In this document: one piece after another, positions 1-8,724 of the stretch
How the letters are laid out: each line of letters begins with the position of its first letter
Numbering within the stretch: position 1 is the first letter of the stretch
NCBI GenBank assembly: GCA_963933975.1
Contig: CAWVWE010000026.1
Span: 1 to 29,431 of the forward strand
Length of the DNA: 29,431 nucleotides
Source of the DNA: UBA10364 sp905182675
Lineage (GTDB): Bacteria > Bacteroidota > Bacteroidia > Flavobacteriales > Schleiferiaceae
Direction of reading: 5' to 3'
Notes under the pieces: model-generated
Told to the model about the DNA's origin: nothing
The model's input: only the letters and a program-made list of their open reading frames with translations
Database searches by the model: none
Translations under genes and position numbers: made by a program

Positions 1-36
1 TTTTTTGTGGTTAGTAATATTTATGGTTAATAATTG

Positions 37-1200
37 TTATTGAAATACACGGATATAATCAACTAGCATATATTGTGGGAATACTGTTGATTGGTTTACA
101 GGTCCAGGCCAGTCGCCTTCCACTGCAATATTTAATATAAAAAAGAATTGTTCTTGAAAAGCGGACGTACTTGACGTGTTCAATGTACTGAATAACGCGT
201 TATCTCTGTACCACTTGATCGAGTTTTGATTCCAAACGACAGAAAAGACGTGAAATTCATCAGCGTACTTTCCAGTCGTTAATGAACTTGCGTTTCCATA
301 ACTGGCCTGCTGACCATTATCTCTCCAATGCCCAGTCCCGTGAACAGTTCGGTCATTATTACCGTCGCCCCCTATGAGCTCCATAACATCTAATTCACCG
401 CATGCCGGCCATCCCACGGATGAGATGTTGTCTCCTAACATCCAAAGTGCTGGCCAGAGACCTGAACCATAGGGAGTCTTCGCTCGGATATCAATACGGC
501 CATATTTAAACGACTGTTTTCCCTGGGTGGTTAATCTGGCTGACGTGAAGGGGGCTCCTAAATAGGTCTCCTCCTTCGCGGTTATTCTCAGATAACCCTG
601 AGCAACTTCAGCATTCTTTGTTCCACTGCGGTAATACTGAGACTCTTGATTTCCCCAACCACCGGCACCAGTTTCATAGTTCCAATCCGAGGTGTTAAGC
701 TGTGTACCGTCAAACTCATCAGACCAGACAAGTGTGTAGCCTGTATAACTGTTCGGCGTTGTATATCCAGCATCGTTCACGGGTGGTGCACCGTCATCAT
801 TGATCAATGTGATCTGATTAAAGGGCTGTGGTATAGCGAGATTAACTGGATTAGAGTAGGACAGCCAGAACGTTTCTGTATCCTCAGGATCCTGGTCACC
901 GTTAATAGTGATAGGGATAATTGCCTCGGTTTCACCCTTGGCAATAACGACTGTTCCTGAGGTAGGCATGAAATCTTCGCCTTCCGTGGCGTTCACCTCA
1001 ATCGTTGTATAATCGAAGGTCAATTCTTTAGTTGCCTCTTGATTGAGGTACACTGTGAAATTTAACACATAACTATCGCTTCCCTCGTCTATTTCTAGAT
1101 CTGCGGCGCTTAATTGGGCCAAAGCAGGAGTCTCACAACCTGAAAAACAGGTTATGAGACACGCTCCTAAAAGGGATATATATGCTGTTTTTTTAATCAT
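37..1200 (-). CDS. Calx-beta / GH16 endo-beta-glucanase lipoprotein (laminarinase-like)
   Basis: Probable surface lipoprotein that cuts beta-1,3- or mixed beta-1,3/1,4-glucans such as laminarin. The 387-residue product starts with a lipoprotein signal ending in the lipobox FSGC (lipidated Cys22). A Calx-beta domain follows at about 30-136, with the typical ATEGEDF and IxNDDG ends, and then a GH16 catalytic domain at about 155-387. The catalytic beta-bulge reads ELDVME, so Glu269 is the expected nucleophile, Asp271 the assistant and Glu274 the acid/base. Flanking GH16 signatures are visible: WSDEFDG, GWGNQESQYY, KYGRIDIRAK, GLWPALWMLG and the C-terminal VDYIRVFQ. The start codon directly abuts the stop of the upstream PKD lipoprotein gene, so translation is probably coupled. 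It is the last gene of the susCD operon. The exact linkage specificity cannot be read from the sequence. No hairpin terminator is visible in the 36 bases left after the stop. Confidence 0.93.
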   Translation of the reverse strand: MIKKTAYISLLGACLITCFSGCETPALAQLSAADLEIDEGSDSYVLNFTVYLNQEATKELTFDYTTIEVNATEGEDFMPTSGTVVIAKGETEAIIPITINGDQDPEDTETFWLSYSNPVNLAIPQPFNQITLINDDGAPPVNDAGYTTPNSYTGYTLVWSDEFDGTQLNTSDWNYETGAGGWGNQESQYYRSGTKNAEVAQGYLRITAKEETYLGAPFTSARLTTQGKQSFKYGRIDIRAKTPYGSGLWPALWMLGDNISSVGWPACGELDVMELIGGDGNNDRTVHGTGHWRDNGQQASYGNASSLTTGKYADEFHVFSVVWNQNSIKWYRDNALFSTLNTSSTSAFQEQFFFILNIAVEGDWPGPVNQSTVFPQYMLVDYIRVFQ

Positions 1201-2073
1201 CTATGACTCTGAGTAGAATTTAAAGCGCCAAATACCAACCGTATAATTAACCTCAATTTGCATATATCTATTATTATTCTGATCTGTCATGTAAAGAATA
1301 TCATAAGTCACCTCATTAACCGGTGAAGACACCTCTTGTCCATTAGCTGCTTTTGGGAAACCCATAAAAGCACCTGTGCCTATGACTCTTAATTGGTCTG
1401 GATGGTCCGCTGTAGCTGGTATGATTTCGAAAGTGTGCGTACCGCTGGCCCATGCAGATACGGCACTCGGTAGATCACTATCTGCAATACACGCTTCCGC
1501 AGATAAACCCATGTAAGGCTCACCCCAAATATCGCCGTTGGTTTTATATTCCATGGTTCCATCCTCATGAAAAACCCATTCATCATTGAACAAACAACTT
1601 CTTGTTGTGACATCCGCAGTTGAGTTTTGCCACCAGAATCCGTTTGCATCAGGGGCTACCCAACATGCACCTTCCTCAGGAGCCAATTTCCAAGTACGGC
1701 TAGAGCATTCCGTCAGGTACTCTATAGCACCAACACATGGTAAGTCAGCATCTTTCAAAATTTCAACTTGATCCATAGAGGACGCATGACCACCTTGATT
1801 GAAAACTGTATGTGTAATGTCGTAGGTACCTATTAGCGGGATCAGCACTTCTACGTTCTCACCAGTAAAAGAGCCTACGCCATCAATGTCCCATTGAAAC
1901 AAGAATGGATCACCCGTTGATTCAGAGGTCAATGCAATTGTATTGCTATCTACCATGGTATACGAAAAATCTGAAACCGGAAGTGCGCCAAGCTCAGTTT
2001 TTGTTCCTGCGTTAGGCTCACATGCCGTGAAACCCAATGCTACTATAATTAAAAGACTTAAATTCTTTAACAT
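1201..2073 (-). CDS. PKD-domain surface glycan-binding lipoprotein
   Basis: Likely outer-surface glycan-binding protein in the position normally held by SusE/SusF. The 290-residue protein has a signal peptide with lipobox FTAC (Cys18) and a PKD-like Ig fold at about 32-108 (FLFQWDIDG and GTYDITHTV are typical PKD strands). A C-terminal module at about 110-290 carries five cysteines (113, 123, 137, 160, 195) and many Trp residues (for example 128, 138, 147, 148, 166), suited to stacking on sugar rings. I know no enzyme motif in this module. It lies 12 bases after susD and touches the GH16 gene. Similar PKD lipoproteins sit in laminarin loci of marine Flavobacteriia, which supports a beta-glucan-binding role. 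The binding function is inferred from context and composition, not shown directly. Confidence 0.8.
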   Translation of the reverse strand: MLKNLSLLIIVALGFTACEPNAGTKTELGALPVSDFSYTMVDSNTIALTSESTGDPFLFQWDIDGVGSFTGENVEVLIPLIGTYDITHTVFNQGGHASSMDQVEILKDADLPCVGAIEYLTECSSRTWKLAPEEGACWVAPDANGFWWQNSTADVTTRSCLFNDEWVFHEDGTMEYKTNGDIWGEPYMGLSAEACIADSDLPSAVSAWASGTHTFEIIPATADHPDQLRVIGTGAFMGFPKAANGQEVSSPVNEVTYDILYMTDQNNNRYMQIEVNYTVGIWRFKFYSES

Positions 2074-2085
2074 GAGATTATAATT

Positions 2086-3585
2086 TTAATATCCTGGATT
2101 TTGAGTTAAAACATCTTGACTTGCGTCAATTTCTTGCTGTGGTATAGGCAAATAGGTATGAGTAGAAGCGCTAAAGCCTTTACTCGATAACACACTTTCT
2201 GCCTGACCGGTACGAATTAGATCGAAGAATCTATGACCTTCACAAGCTAATTCTAACCTACGTTCTGTATAGATATCATCTAACAACTGAGATCCTGAAC
2301 TAGTGATCGCAGGTAGTCCAACTCTATTACGAACTTGATTCACATAAGCCCTTGCAGTTCCTTCAGAGCCACCAGACCTTACTAAACCTTCAGCGGCCAT
2401 GAGTAAAACGTCTGAGTAACGAATTTCTCTTACGTTGTTACCCCAATTCAATGCTGGATCTCCATCTGGAGCAACACTTGAAGCTATAGGAGCATACTTG
2501 CGCATGAAATAACCAGTATTCTGGTAACCAGGAGAATATTCAGCACCTGGTAGATTAGCAGCATCGATAATGGTATGTCCATAGCGCGGATCGCCATCCA
2601 TTGCAGCTTCTAGTTCGGTAGATACCGGGCAAAAACCCCAGCCTGTAGCGAAAATTGGACCGTTGTAATCGCGCATTCCAACAAATTGGACACCCACATT
2701 ACCTTCACCACCGCCCCAGCCAAACGATCCCCAATCACTTGAGGAGTTTTCACTGTATGTGATTTCAAATACACTTTCTGACGACCATTCGCCGTCTCTG
2801 GTCCAAATCTCACCAAAGCTTGAAAGTAACGTGTACTCACCTGATTGAATAACAGACTCTGAAAGAGCGGCTACTTCACTCATTTTTGAAGCGTCATTTT
2901 GAAATAAATAAGCCCGAGCCAATAATGATTGAGCGGCTCCTTTAGTTACTCTACCTATCTCATTTGAACTTACAGATGACGGCAATGCAGCTATAGCATC
3001 TTCAAGATCTGAAATGATCAAAGGGAAAATTAACGCTGGACCCACTTGCTCCACAGTATAGTATTCTGAAGCACCTAGCGTATGGTCTATGTAAGGAACG
3101 TTTCCAAACAAGCGTACCAAATCAAAATAGAACTTCGCACGAAGAAATTTAGCTTCACCGGTAGTACGAGCCTTGAAAGACTCAGACGCATCGTCAATAC
3201 CTTCAATCTTCTCTAAATATAGGTTTGCTCTGTAAATTCCTTTGTAACACTTTCTCCAAAATCCTCTTTGAGGACCTAGGTTAGGTGAAAGTGTAAAGTT
3301 GTCATACGCCACCCATGAAGGCTGATCAGATGCATCACTACCACCTGCATGCGTTTCATCAGAGGCTACGCTTTGTAACAAACGGAACATGGAGAAACCG
3401 TACTGGTCATTCCACTGAAGCACATCATAGACACTCACCAATGCTTCAAAAGCCTGGTCTTGAGTTTGATAATAGTTTACTTCTAAAACGCGACCTACTG
3501 GGCGAGTATTTAGAAAGTCCTTGGAACAAGATCCAAAAATCAATAGTGCGGCAATAGAAAGTGTTGCCCAAATGTTCTGTTTCAT
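2086..3585 (-). CDS. susD: SusD/RagB-family glycan-binding outer-membrane lipoprotein
   Basis: Surface lipoprotein that forms the lid of the SusC transporter and binds oligosaccharide. I place the start at the second ATG, giving 499 residues, because MKQNIW followed by a hydrophobic stretch and lipobox IFGSC makes a good lipoprotein signal. The upstream ATG at 3600 adds only five residues and would leave 7 bases after susC. Family marks are the CSKDFLNTRP start, the N-terminal helical TPR-like segments (YYQTQDQAFEALVSVYDVL, FLRAKFYFDLVRLFGNVPY), VREIRYSDVLLMAAEGLVR, and the C-terminal SusD end with ERRLELACEGHRFFDLIRTG and a terminal QNPGY. The length is normal for the family. Its partner is the susC gene immediately upstream. 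Substrate is inferred to be beta-glucan from the GH16 enzyme in the same operon. Confidence 0.94.
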   Translation of the reverse strand: MKQNIWATLSIAALLIFGSCSKDFLNTRPVGRVLEVNYYQTQDQAFEALVSVYDVLQWNDQYGFSMFRLLQSVASDETHAGGSDASDQPSWVAYDNFTLSPNLGPQRGFWRKCYKGIYRANLYLEKIEGIDDASESFKARTTGEAKFLRAKFYFDLVRLFGNVPYIDHTLGASEYYTVEQVGPALIFPLIISDLEDAIAALPSSVSSNEIGRVTKGAAQSLLARAYLFQNDASKMSEVAALSESVIQSGEYTLLSSFGEIWTRDGEWSSESVFEITYSENSSSDWGSFGWGGGEGNVGVQFVGMRDYNGPIFATGWGFCPVSTELEAAMDGDPRYGHTIIDAANLPGAEYSPGYQNTGYFMRKYAPIASSVAPDGDPALNWGNNVREIRYSDVLLMAAEGLVRSGGSEGTARAYVNQVRNRVGLPAITSSGSQLLDDIYTERRLELACEGHRFFDLIRTGQAESVLSSKGFSASTHTYLPIPQQEIDASQDVLTQNPGY

Positions 3586-3607
3586 AATTAATCTCTTCAT
3601 GACTTAA

Positions 3608-6600
3608 TTATTTAAATGTGATGTTCAAACCAATTGAATTTACTCGTGCCTGAGGATATAGACCTCTATCAACACCAAAGCCAGAACCAATCTCTGGATC
3701 AAAGCCAGAGTATTTAGTAAAGGTTAATACGTTGGTACCACTGTAGTAAATTCTCATTTTACTTAGACCAATTTTATCTGCAACATTCGCAGGTAGATTA
3801 TACCCTAACTGGAGCGCCTTAATTCTAAAGAAACTACCGTCTTCCACATATAGATCAGAGCTTCTCGCGAAGTTTTTATTCTGATCATCAAACGTCAATC
3901 TAGGGTGGTCATTCGAAGAACCTTCACCAGTCCATCTGTTCAAGGCAGTAGCCGCCATGTTAGAGGTTGGTAGATCGTATCGTCTAGTTGCATTATAAAT
4001 CTGGTTACCAAACACTCCTTGACCAAAGATGTTAAAGTCCCAGTTTTTGTAACGTACATCAAAGGTGATACCTGCGGTCCAATCTGGCGTTGGATTTCCG
4101 ATCATAGTGCGGTCATCAGCATCGATCTTTCCATCCCCGTTAACATCCACGAAACGTAAATCACCTCCTTTAGCCAATGGCTGTAGTGTATCTCCTTCAC
4201 CACTAACATGAGAATGTACATCGTTCATGTTTTGGAATAATCCGTCCGTTTGATACCCATAGAAGTAACCAATAGGCAAACCTTCTGTGATACGGGTGAT
4301 TTCTAATCCTTGAGGACCCCATCCTGCACCGGTTAGATATCCAGCGTCATTACCAATAAGAACCACTTCATTTTTAATAAAACTCAAGTTACCCATGACC
4401 CCTATAGAGAAGTCCTTGTTGTATGCTCTGTCGTAACCGAACTCCATATCTATACCTTGGTTTAACATAGAACCAACGTTTGCCGTTGGCGCATCATTTC
4501 CAATGTAATCTGGAAGTGGTGGACGAGTCTTCATGTCATTCGTTCTGCGATTAAAGACATCAAAACCAAAGGTCAAGTAGTCATACGCACGAATTTCAGC
4601 ACCAATGTTTAATTGTGCTACGCTCTCCCATCTTAAATCCGGGTTTGCTACCTGGGCAGGAGTCGTACCATTGACCAGTACCTCATTGCCTCCAAATGTA
4701 TATGACCTTCCACCGATAATGGTCGAAGCAAATTCTAGACTTCCAGCAGCATCACTACCATTCAGACCGTAACCGGCTTTCAACTTTAATTGGTTGATGT
4801 TATCATACACCCAGAAATCTTCTTTATGAAGGTTCCAACCTGCAGAAAGCGATGGGAAATAACCCCAGCGGTTGTTTGATCCAAAACGAGAAGAAGCATC
4901 ACCACGAATAATGGCAGTGGCTACATACTTACCGTCGTAATCATAATTTGCACGAGCGAAGTAAGATTCAATGGCGTATCGTTCCCATTTACCTCCATAA
5001 ACCTGTTCTGAAATTTCATTGCGTCCGTAATCTATCGTTGCGTCCTGGAAAGTTGACGTAGGAACATCTTTTTTACTTCCACCTATGTAACGTCCATTTA
5101 TCTCTTGAGCACTGTGACCTAAAAGATAGTTCATGTTGTGTTTCCCTACAGAGTGCGTATACGTCAGTGTGTTGTCCCATATCCATGTAAACCCTCTGTT
5201 GAAGCTTGAGTACACCGTGTTCGTATCTAAGTAGTTTGTTGCATTCAAGTAATGCGATGGGTTGAAACCATCATTACCCCAAAAAGCGAGGTCAATTCCC
5301 ATACTTGAGCGGGCCTTTAATCCTGGGAGGATTTCAAACTCTGCATAAGTATTGTTGACTACTTTGTCTGCCCAGCCTACATTATTAATTAAGCTATACG
5401 CAGCAACTGGATTAACGATTTCCGAGGTAACACGGTTTGAAATACCGAAGATTCCGTTTTCATCAGTCACCAGGTTAGATCTTAATTGACCACCGGAAGT
5501 ATATGGCGCTTGCGACAAAACTGTAGGATCAGTCTCGTACAACGGAGTTAATGGATCCATGTTCAATGCTCTACCTAAAGGAGAACCGTATTCTGTGTTT
5601 TCAGCTACACCACTACTCTCGTTGTGCGTGTATGCTACGTTCCATCCCACAGTCAATCTATCATTGACATTTGTGATGGTATTGAGTCTTGCCGCTAGTC
5701 TTTCGTAGTTACTCTTTCCTTTAGCAACAATACCGTCTTGGTTAAAATAACTCACTGATGAGTAGTAAGAGCCTTTATCTGTAGATCCAGCTATGCTGAA
5801 GTCCGTACTCTGTATAGTTGCGTTTGGATTGAACACATGACTCTGCCAGTCCGTACCACTACCTAAACTTGCAGCACCAGGATAAGGAATTGCTTGATTA
5901 GCTGAAGCAGCCATTTCATTTTGAATGGTCGCATACTCACGAGCATCTAATACTGGTAACATTTTCCATGGGCTCTGAAGTCCTGTGTAAGAGGATATCT
6001 TCACCTGCATGCCCTTAATCTTGCTACCGTTTTTAGTAGTGACAATTATAACGCCATTCGCACCACGAGCTCCATAAATAGCAGCTGATGCAGCATCTTT
6101 AAGAACCTCTATAGTTTCTATATCACCAGGATTCAAGAAATCAATCCCTCCACCGATCACAACACCATCTACTACATATAAAGGATCTGAACCATTAATA
6201 GACGAAGTACCACGTATACGAATAACCGCTCCGGAACCTGGAGCTCCAGAACTCTGTATAACAGTTACCCCTGAAGTACGTCCTTGTAGCGCCGTTTCAA
6301 TTCGTGGCAGTTGCAGTCCTTCCAAATCTTCTGCCTTAACGCTGGAAATAGCACCGGTTACATTCGATTTTTTCTGAACACCGTAACCTACAACAACAAC
6401 CTCTTCTAGTGTGGAAGATGCTTGGTCATAAGAAAGATTGATTTTTATGTTTTTTTCTTTACCTAAAACTATTTTTTTCGAGACATAACCCACGAACGAA
6501 ACTTTAATTTCAGTTCCTTCAGGGACGTCCAAGGACCATTTACCATCCATATCAGTCATGGTAGTTGCCGTAGAACCTGCTTGAATTACTGCACCGGGAA

Positions 6601-6712
6601 GTGTGCTTTTGTCTCCTGCATCCGTTACCGAACCACTGTATTGCGCTCTAGCAGAGAACATTACGAGCATCGCTGCGAGTAGCAGGGTTAATTTCTGTGT
6701 TTGTTTTCGCAT
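3608..6712 (-). CDS. susC: SusC/RagA-family TonB-dependent outer-membrane transporter
   Basis: TonB-dependent channel importing oligosaccharides, working with SusD. The reading frame opens upstream at 6799, but I choose the ATG at 6712 (1034 residues): the 29 residues before it do not resemble a signal, MRKQTQKLTLLLAAMLVMFSARAQ is a good Sec signal, an A-rich stretch precedes this ATG, and a candidate promoter lies between the two starts. After the signal comes a carboxypeptidase-regulatory-like domain (about 25-105), then the conserved EEVVVVGYG segment, a plug with the SusC signature (LYVVDGVVIGG; DIETIEVLKDAASAAIYGARGANGVIIVTTK) and a long beta-barrel ending in ITFK. There is no N-terminal STN domain, so direct FecI/FecR-type signalling by this receptor is unlikely. 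First gene of the PUL operon. Confidence 0.95.
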   Translation of the reverse strand: MRKQTQKLTLLLAAMLVMFSARAQYSGSVTDAGDKSTLPGAVIQAGSTATTMTDMDGKWSLDVPEGTEIKVSFVGYVSKKIVLGKEKNIKINLSYDQASSTLEEVVVVGYGVQKKSNVTGAISSVKAEDLEGLQLPRIETALQGRTSGVTVIQSSGAPGSGAVIRIRGTSSINGSDPLYVVDGVVIGGGIDFLNPGDIETIEVLKDAASAAIYGARGANGVIIVTTKNGSKIKGMQVKISSYTGLQSPWKMLPVLDAREYATIQNEMAASANQAIPYPGAASLGSGTDWQSHVFNPNATIQSTDFSIAGSTDKGSYYSSVSYFNQDGIVAKGKSNYERLAARLNTITNVNDRLTVGWNVAYTHNESSGVAENTEYGSPLGRALNMDPLTPLYETDPTVLSQAPYTSGGQLRSNLVTDENGIFGISNRVTSEIVNPVAAYSLINNVGWADKVVNNTYAEFEILPGLKARSSMGIDLAFWGNDGFNPSHYLNATNYLDTNTVYSSFNRGFTWIWDNTLTYTHSVGKHNMNYLLGHSAQEINGRYIGGSKKDVPTSTFQDATIDYGRNEISEQVYGGKWERYAIESYFARANYDYDGKYVATAIIRGDASSRFGSNNRWGYFPSLSAGWNLHKEDFWVYDNINQLKLKAGYGLNGSDAAGSLEFASTIIGGRSYTFGGNEVLVNGTTPAQVANPDLRWESVAQLNIGAEIRAYDYLTFGFDVFNRRTNDMKTRPPLPDYIGNDAPTANVGSMLNQGIDMEFGYDRAYNKDFSIGVMGNLSFIKNEVVLIGNDAGYLTGAGWGPQGLEITRITEGLPIGYFYGYQTDGLFQNMNDVHSHVSGEGDTLQPLAKGGDLRFVDVNGDGKIDADDRTMIGNPTPDWTAGITFDVRYKNWDFNIFGQGVFGNQIYNATRRYDLPTSNMAATALNRWTGEGSSNDHPRLTFDDQNKNFARSSDLYVEDGSFFRIKALQLGYNLPANVADKIGLSKMRIYYSGTNVLTFTKYSGFDPEIGSGFGVDRGLYPQARVNSIGLNITFK

Positions 6713-6751
6713 TTTTTTCACGTGTTGTTGATTAAGCGTACTTAGTACACT

Positions 6752-6782
6752 CAAATGTGATAAACGATTAGGTGTTAACCAA
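6752..6782 (-). promoter_or_regulatory. Candidate Bacteroidota promoter for the susC operon
   Basis: On the minus strand, TTG (6782-6780) is followed after 20 bases by CACATTTG (6759-6752). This matches the Bacteroidota pattern TTG-N(17-23)-TAnnTTTG with one mismatch at the first base of the -7 element. Transcription would begin near 6745, giving a leader of roughly 33 bases before the ATG at 6712. The match was found by eye, and such motifs occur by chance. Confidence 0.35.
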
Positions 6783-6868
6783 AATACTCTCTTGGACAAA
6801 TACCGGACAATTTAGCTATGCTAGATACAATAAGGCAAGAGCCTAAACTATATGGTCAAACTACACAC

Positions 6869-7237
6869 TTATTCATTGTCACTAAACCCCTCAATATCTC
6901 GACGGTCTTTCTTGGTTGGTCGCCCTAGACCTTTTTGTCTTGTTATATTCCGGGCAAGTTTCAAGAATTCTTCTTTGTCTAACTCTTCCTGAGGTGTTAA
7001 ATTAACAACATAATCCTCAACAAGTTTAGCGCCAATCCTTGATTTTGGGATGGATAGAACCTCATATACCTGGTCAAAACCATGGCGCTTAATGGTGATA
7101 CGGTCACCACTTTTAATGTCTCGAGATGATTTCACAGGTAAACCAGACAGAAGAACCTTTCCTCCACGAACCTGCTCCCCAGCCAAACTGCGGGTCTTAA
7201 AAAATCGTACACACCAAATGAATTTATCTACACGCAT
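6869..7237 (-). CDS. S4-domain RNA-binding protein (Hsp15/HslR-like)
   Basis: Small basic cytoplasmic RNA-binding protein of 122 residues. The N-terminal half is an S4 fold: MRVDKFIWCVRFFKTRSLA, then GGKVLLSG, then the basic strand SGDRITIKRHG. This is the layout of Hsp15 (HslR), which in E. coli binds stalled 50S subunits carrying peptidyl-tRNA. The C-terminal tail is highly charged and ends with GRPTKKDRRDIEGF, as in Hsp15 homologues. It is transcribed divergently from kbl and sits upstream of the PUL on the same strand, but the 156 bases before susC and the promoter candidate there suggest separate transcription. The role in ribosome rescue is by family analogy only. Confidence 0.85.
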   Translation of the reverse strand: MRVDKFIWCVRFFKTRSLAGEQVRGGKVLLSGLPVKSSRDIKSGDRITIKRHGFDQVYEVLSIPKSRIGAKLVEDYVVNLTPQEELDKEEFLKLARNITRQKGLGRPTKKDRRDIEGFSDNE

Positions 7238-7319
7238 GTGGACAAATTTGGTGGTTTTCGTTGAATTGAATGGACTTAGCGATATTCATTTTATGAAAAA
7301 ATTCGATTTTCATCATTTA

Positions 7320-7372
7320 AAAGTGTCCTAATGACCGTTAAATACCCCACAATTATGTAAAAGAAAGTGTCC
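7320..7372 (+). repeat. Direct repeat AAAGTGTCC in the kbl upstream region
   Basis: AAAGTGTCC occurs at 7320-7328 and again at 7364-7372, 44 bases apart start to start, in the 196-base divergent gap between the S4 gene and kbl. It could be a pair of regulator sites, but two copies of a 9-mer in AT-rich DNA can arise by chance. I saw no convincing promoter in this gap on either strand. The palindrome CAAATTTG at 7243-7250 is also present. Confidence 0.25.
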
Positions 7373-7433
7373 GTAGGAGCTCACAAGACGACTTCAACAC
7401 TTATTTTCGCAATAGAATCCAAACACCTCTTCC

Positions 7434-8627
7434 ATGTACGGCGATTTAAAAAACCACCTGAGCACACAACTTAAAGATATTCAAGACGCTGGTCTTTTTA
7501 AAAGAGAGCGCATCATCACCACGGCGCAAGATGCCGTGATCAAAACAACAGATGGCGAGGAGGTATTGAACTTTTGCTCTAACAATTATCTAGGCCTAAG
7601 CTCTCATCCTAGAGTATTAGAGGCTGCGCACAGAACGCTAGATACGCATGGTTTTGGGATGAGCTCTGTGCGTTTTATTTGCGGGACGCAGGACATACAT
7701 AAGGAATTGGAAGCTACAATAGCCTCTTTTCTTCATACCGAAGACACCATTTTATATGCGGCGGCTTTTGACGCAAATGGCGGTGTTTTTGAACCATTAC
7801 TTACGGCTGAAGACGCTATTATTTCTGACAGCCTTAACCATGCATCTATTATAGATGGTGTTCGCCTTTGTAAGGCTGCTCGCTATCGCTACGCCAACAA
7901 TGACATGGCAGACCTTGAGAAACAACTTCAGGATGCTGATGGAGCACGATTTAAAATGATTGTTACTGATGGCGTGTTTTCCATGGACGGTTACGTTGCA
8001 CAGCTAGATAAAATATGTGACCTGGCAGATAAGTACAATGCCTTAGTTATGGTTGATGAATGTCATGCCACAGGTTTTATTGGGAAAAATGGTCGCGGCA
8101 CTGTTGAACTGAAAAATGTACTTGGACGAGTCGACATCATTACAGGTACACTTGGAAAGGCGCTTGGAGGCGCTATGGGCGGATTTACTACAGGGCGTAA
8201 AGAAATCATAGAAATGTTACGCCAGAAATCACGTCCCTATTTATTTTCTAACTCACTCGCACCTGCTATTGTAGGGGCCTCTCTTGAGGTATTCAAGGTG
8301 CTGAATGAAAGTACCGCACTGAGGGACCAGTTGGAATGGAACATCAACTACTTTAAAAACGGGGTTGCTGCAGCTGGGTTTGACTTTAAAGATGGAGAAA
8401 GTGCGATTGTGCCTATCATGTTGTATGATGCGGCCTTGAGCCAAAAATTTGCAGACCTGCTGTTAGACGAGGGTATTTATGTCATAGGATTCTTTTATCC
8501 AGTGGTACCCAAGGATCAAGCGCGCATCAGGGTACAGCTCAGTGCAGCACATTCCCAAGAGCATTTAGATAAAGCGATCGCGGCCTTTATAAAGGTGGGC
8601 AAAGCGCTTGACGTATTGCCTGCTTAA
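7434..8627 (+). CDS. kbl: Glycine C-acetyltransferase (2-amino-3-ketobutyrate CoA ligase)
   Basis: PLP enzyme of threonine breakdown that converts 2-amino-3-oxobutyrate plus CoA to glycine and acetyl-CoA, in the cytoplasm. The 397-residue length equals that of E. coli Kbl, and the two align from end to end by recall. Visible marks are FCSNNYLGL, the SVRFICGTQ segment, His136 in SLNHAS (stacks on PLP), Asp208 and His211 in VDECHATG, and the Schiff-base Lys242 in GTLGKALGG. The DECHATG variant with Cys is also found in animal GCAT. The partner threonine dehydrogenase (tdh) is not in the window. The gene lies alone, 97 bases before rseP and divergent from the S4 gene. Confidence 0.96.
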   Translation: MYGDLKNHLSTQLKDIQDAGLFKRERIITTAQDAVIKTTDGEEVLNFCSNNYLGLSSHPRVLEAAHRTLDTHGFGMSSVRFICGTQDIHKELEATIASFLHTEDTILYAAAFDANGGVFEPLLTAEDAIISDSLNHASIIDGVRLCKAARYRYANNDMADLEKQLQDADGARFKMIVTDGVFSMDGYVAQLDKICDLADKYNALVMVDECHATGFIGKNGRGTVELKNVLGRVDIITGTLGKALGGAMGGFTTGRKEIIEMLRQKSRPYLFSNSLAPAIVGASLEVFKVLNESTALRDQLEWNINYFKNGVAAAGFDFKDGESAIVPIMLYDAALSQKFADLLLDEGIYVIGFFYPVVPKDQARIRVQLSAAHSQEHLDKAIAAFIKVGKALDVLPA

Positions 8628-8690
8628 ACTTTAACACACTATTATGGCGTAAGCCCTGGATGAAGAAAACACTAGTCCAACCTTGCGCGT

Positions 8691-8698
8691 TACTTTTG
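8691..8698 (+). promoter_or_regulatory. Possible -7 element upstream of rseP
   Basis: TACTTTTG fits the Bacteroidota -7 consensus TAnnTTTG exactly and lies 27 bases before the chosen rseP ATG. No TTG is found 17-23 bases upstream, so only half of a promoter is present. If active, it would drive the run of genes starting with rseP and would exclude the upstream alternative ATG at 8683. Confidence 0.25.
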
Positions 8699-8724
8699 AA
8701 CTCTACTTTTTTAGAACACATACT

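Noticed and set aside
6738..6748. Palindrome GTACTTAGTAC near the presumed susC transcript start
   Set aside because: Short (5-bp arms) and isolated; no second copy or known regulator to support an operator.
6833..6844. Short AGGC-AAGA-GCCT hairpin downstream of the S4 gene
   Set aside because: Only four base pairs and no T run on the coding side; too weak to call a terminator.
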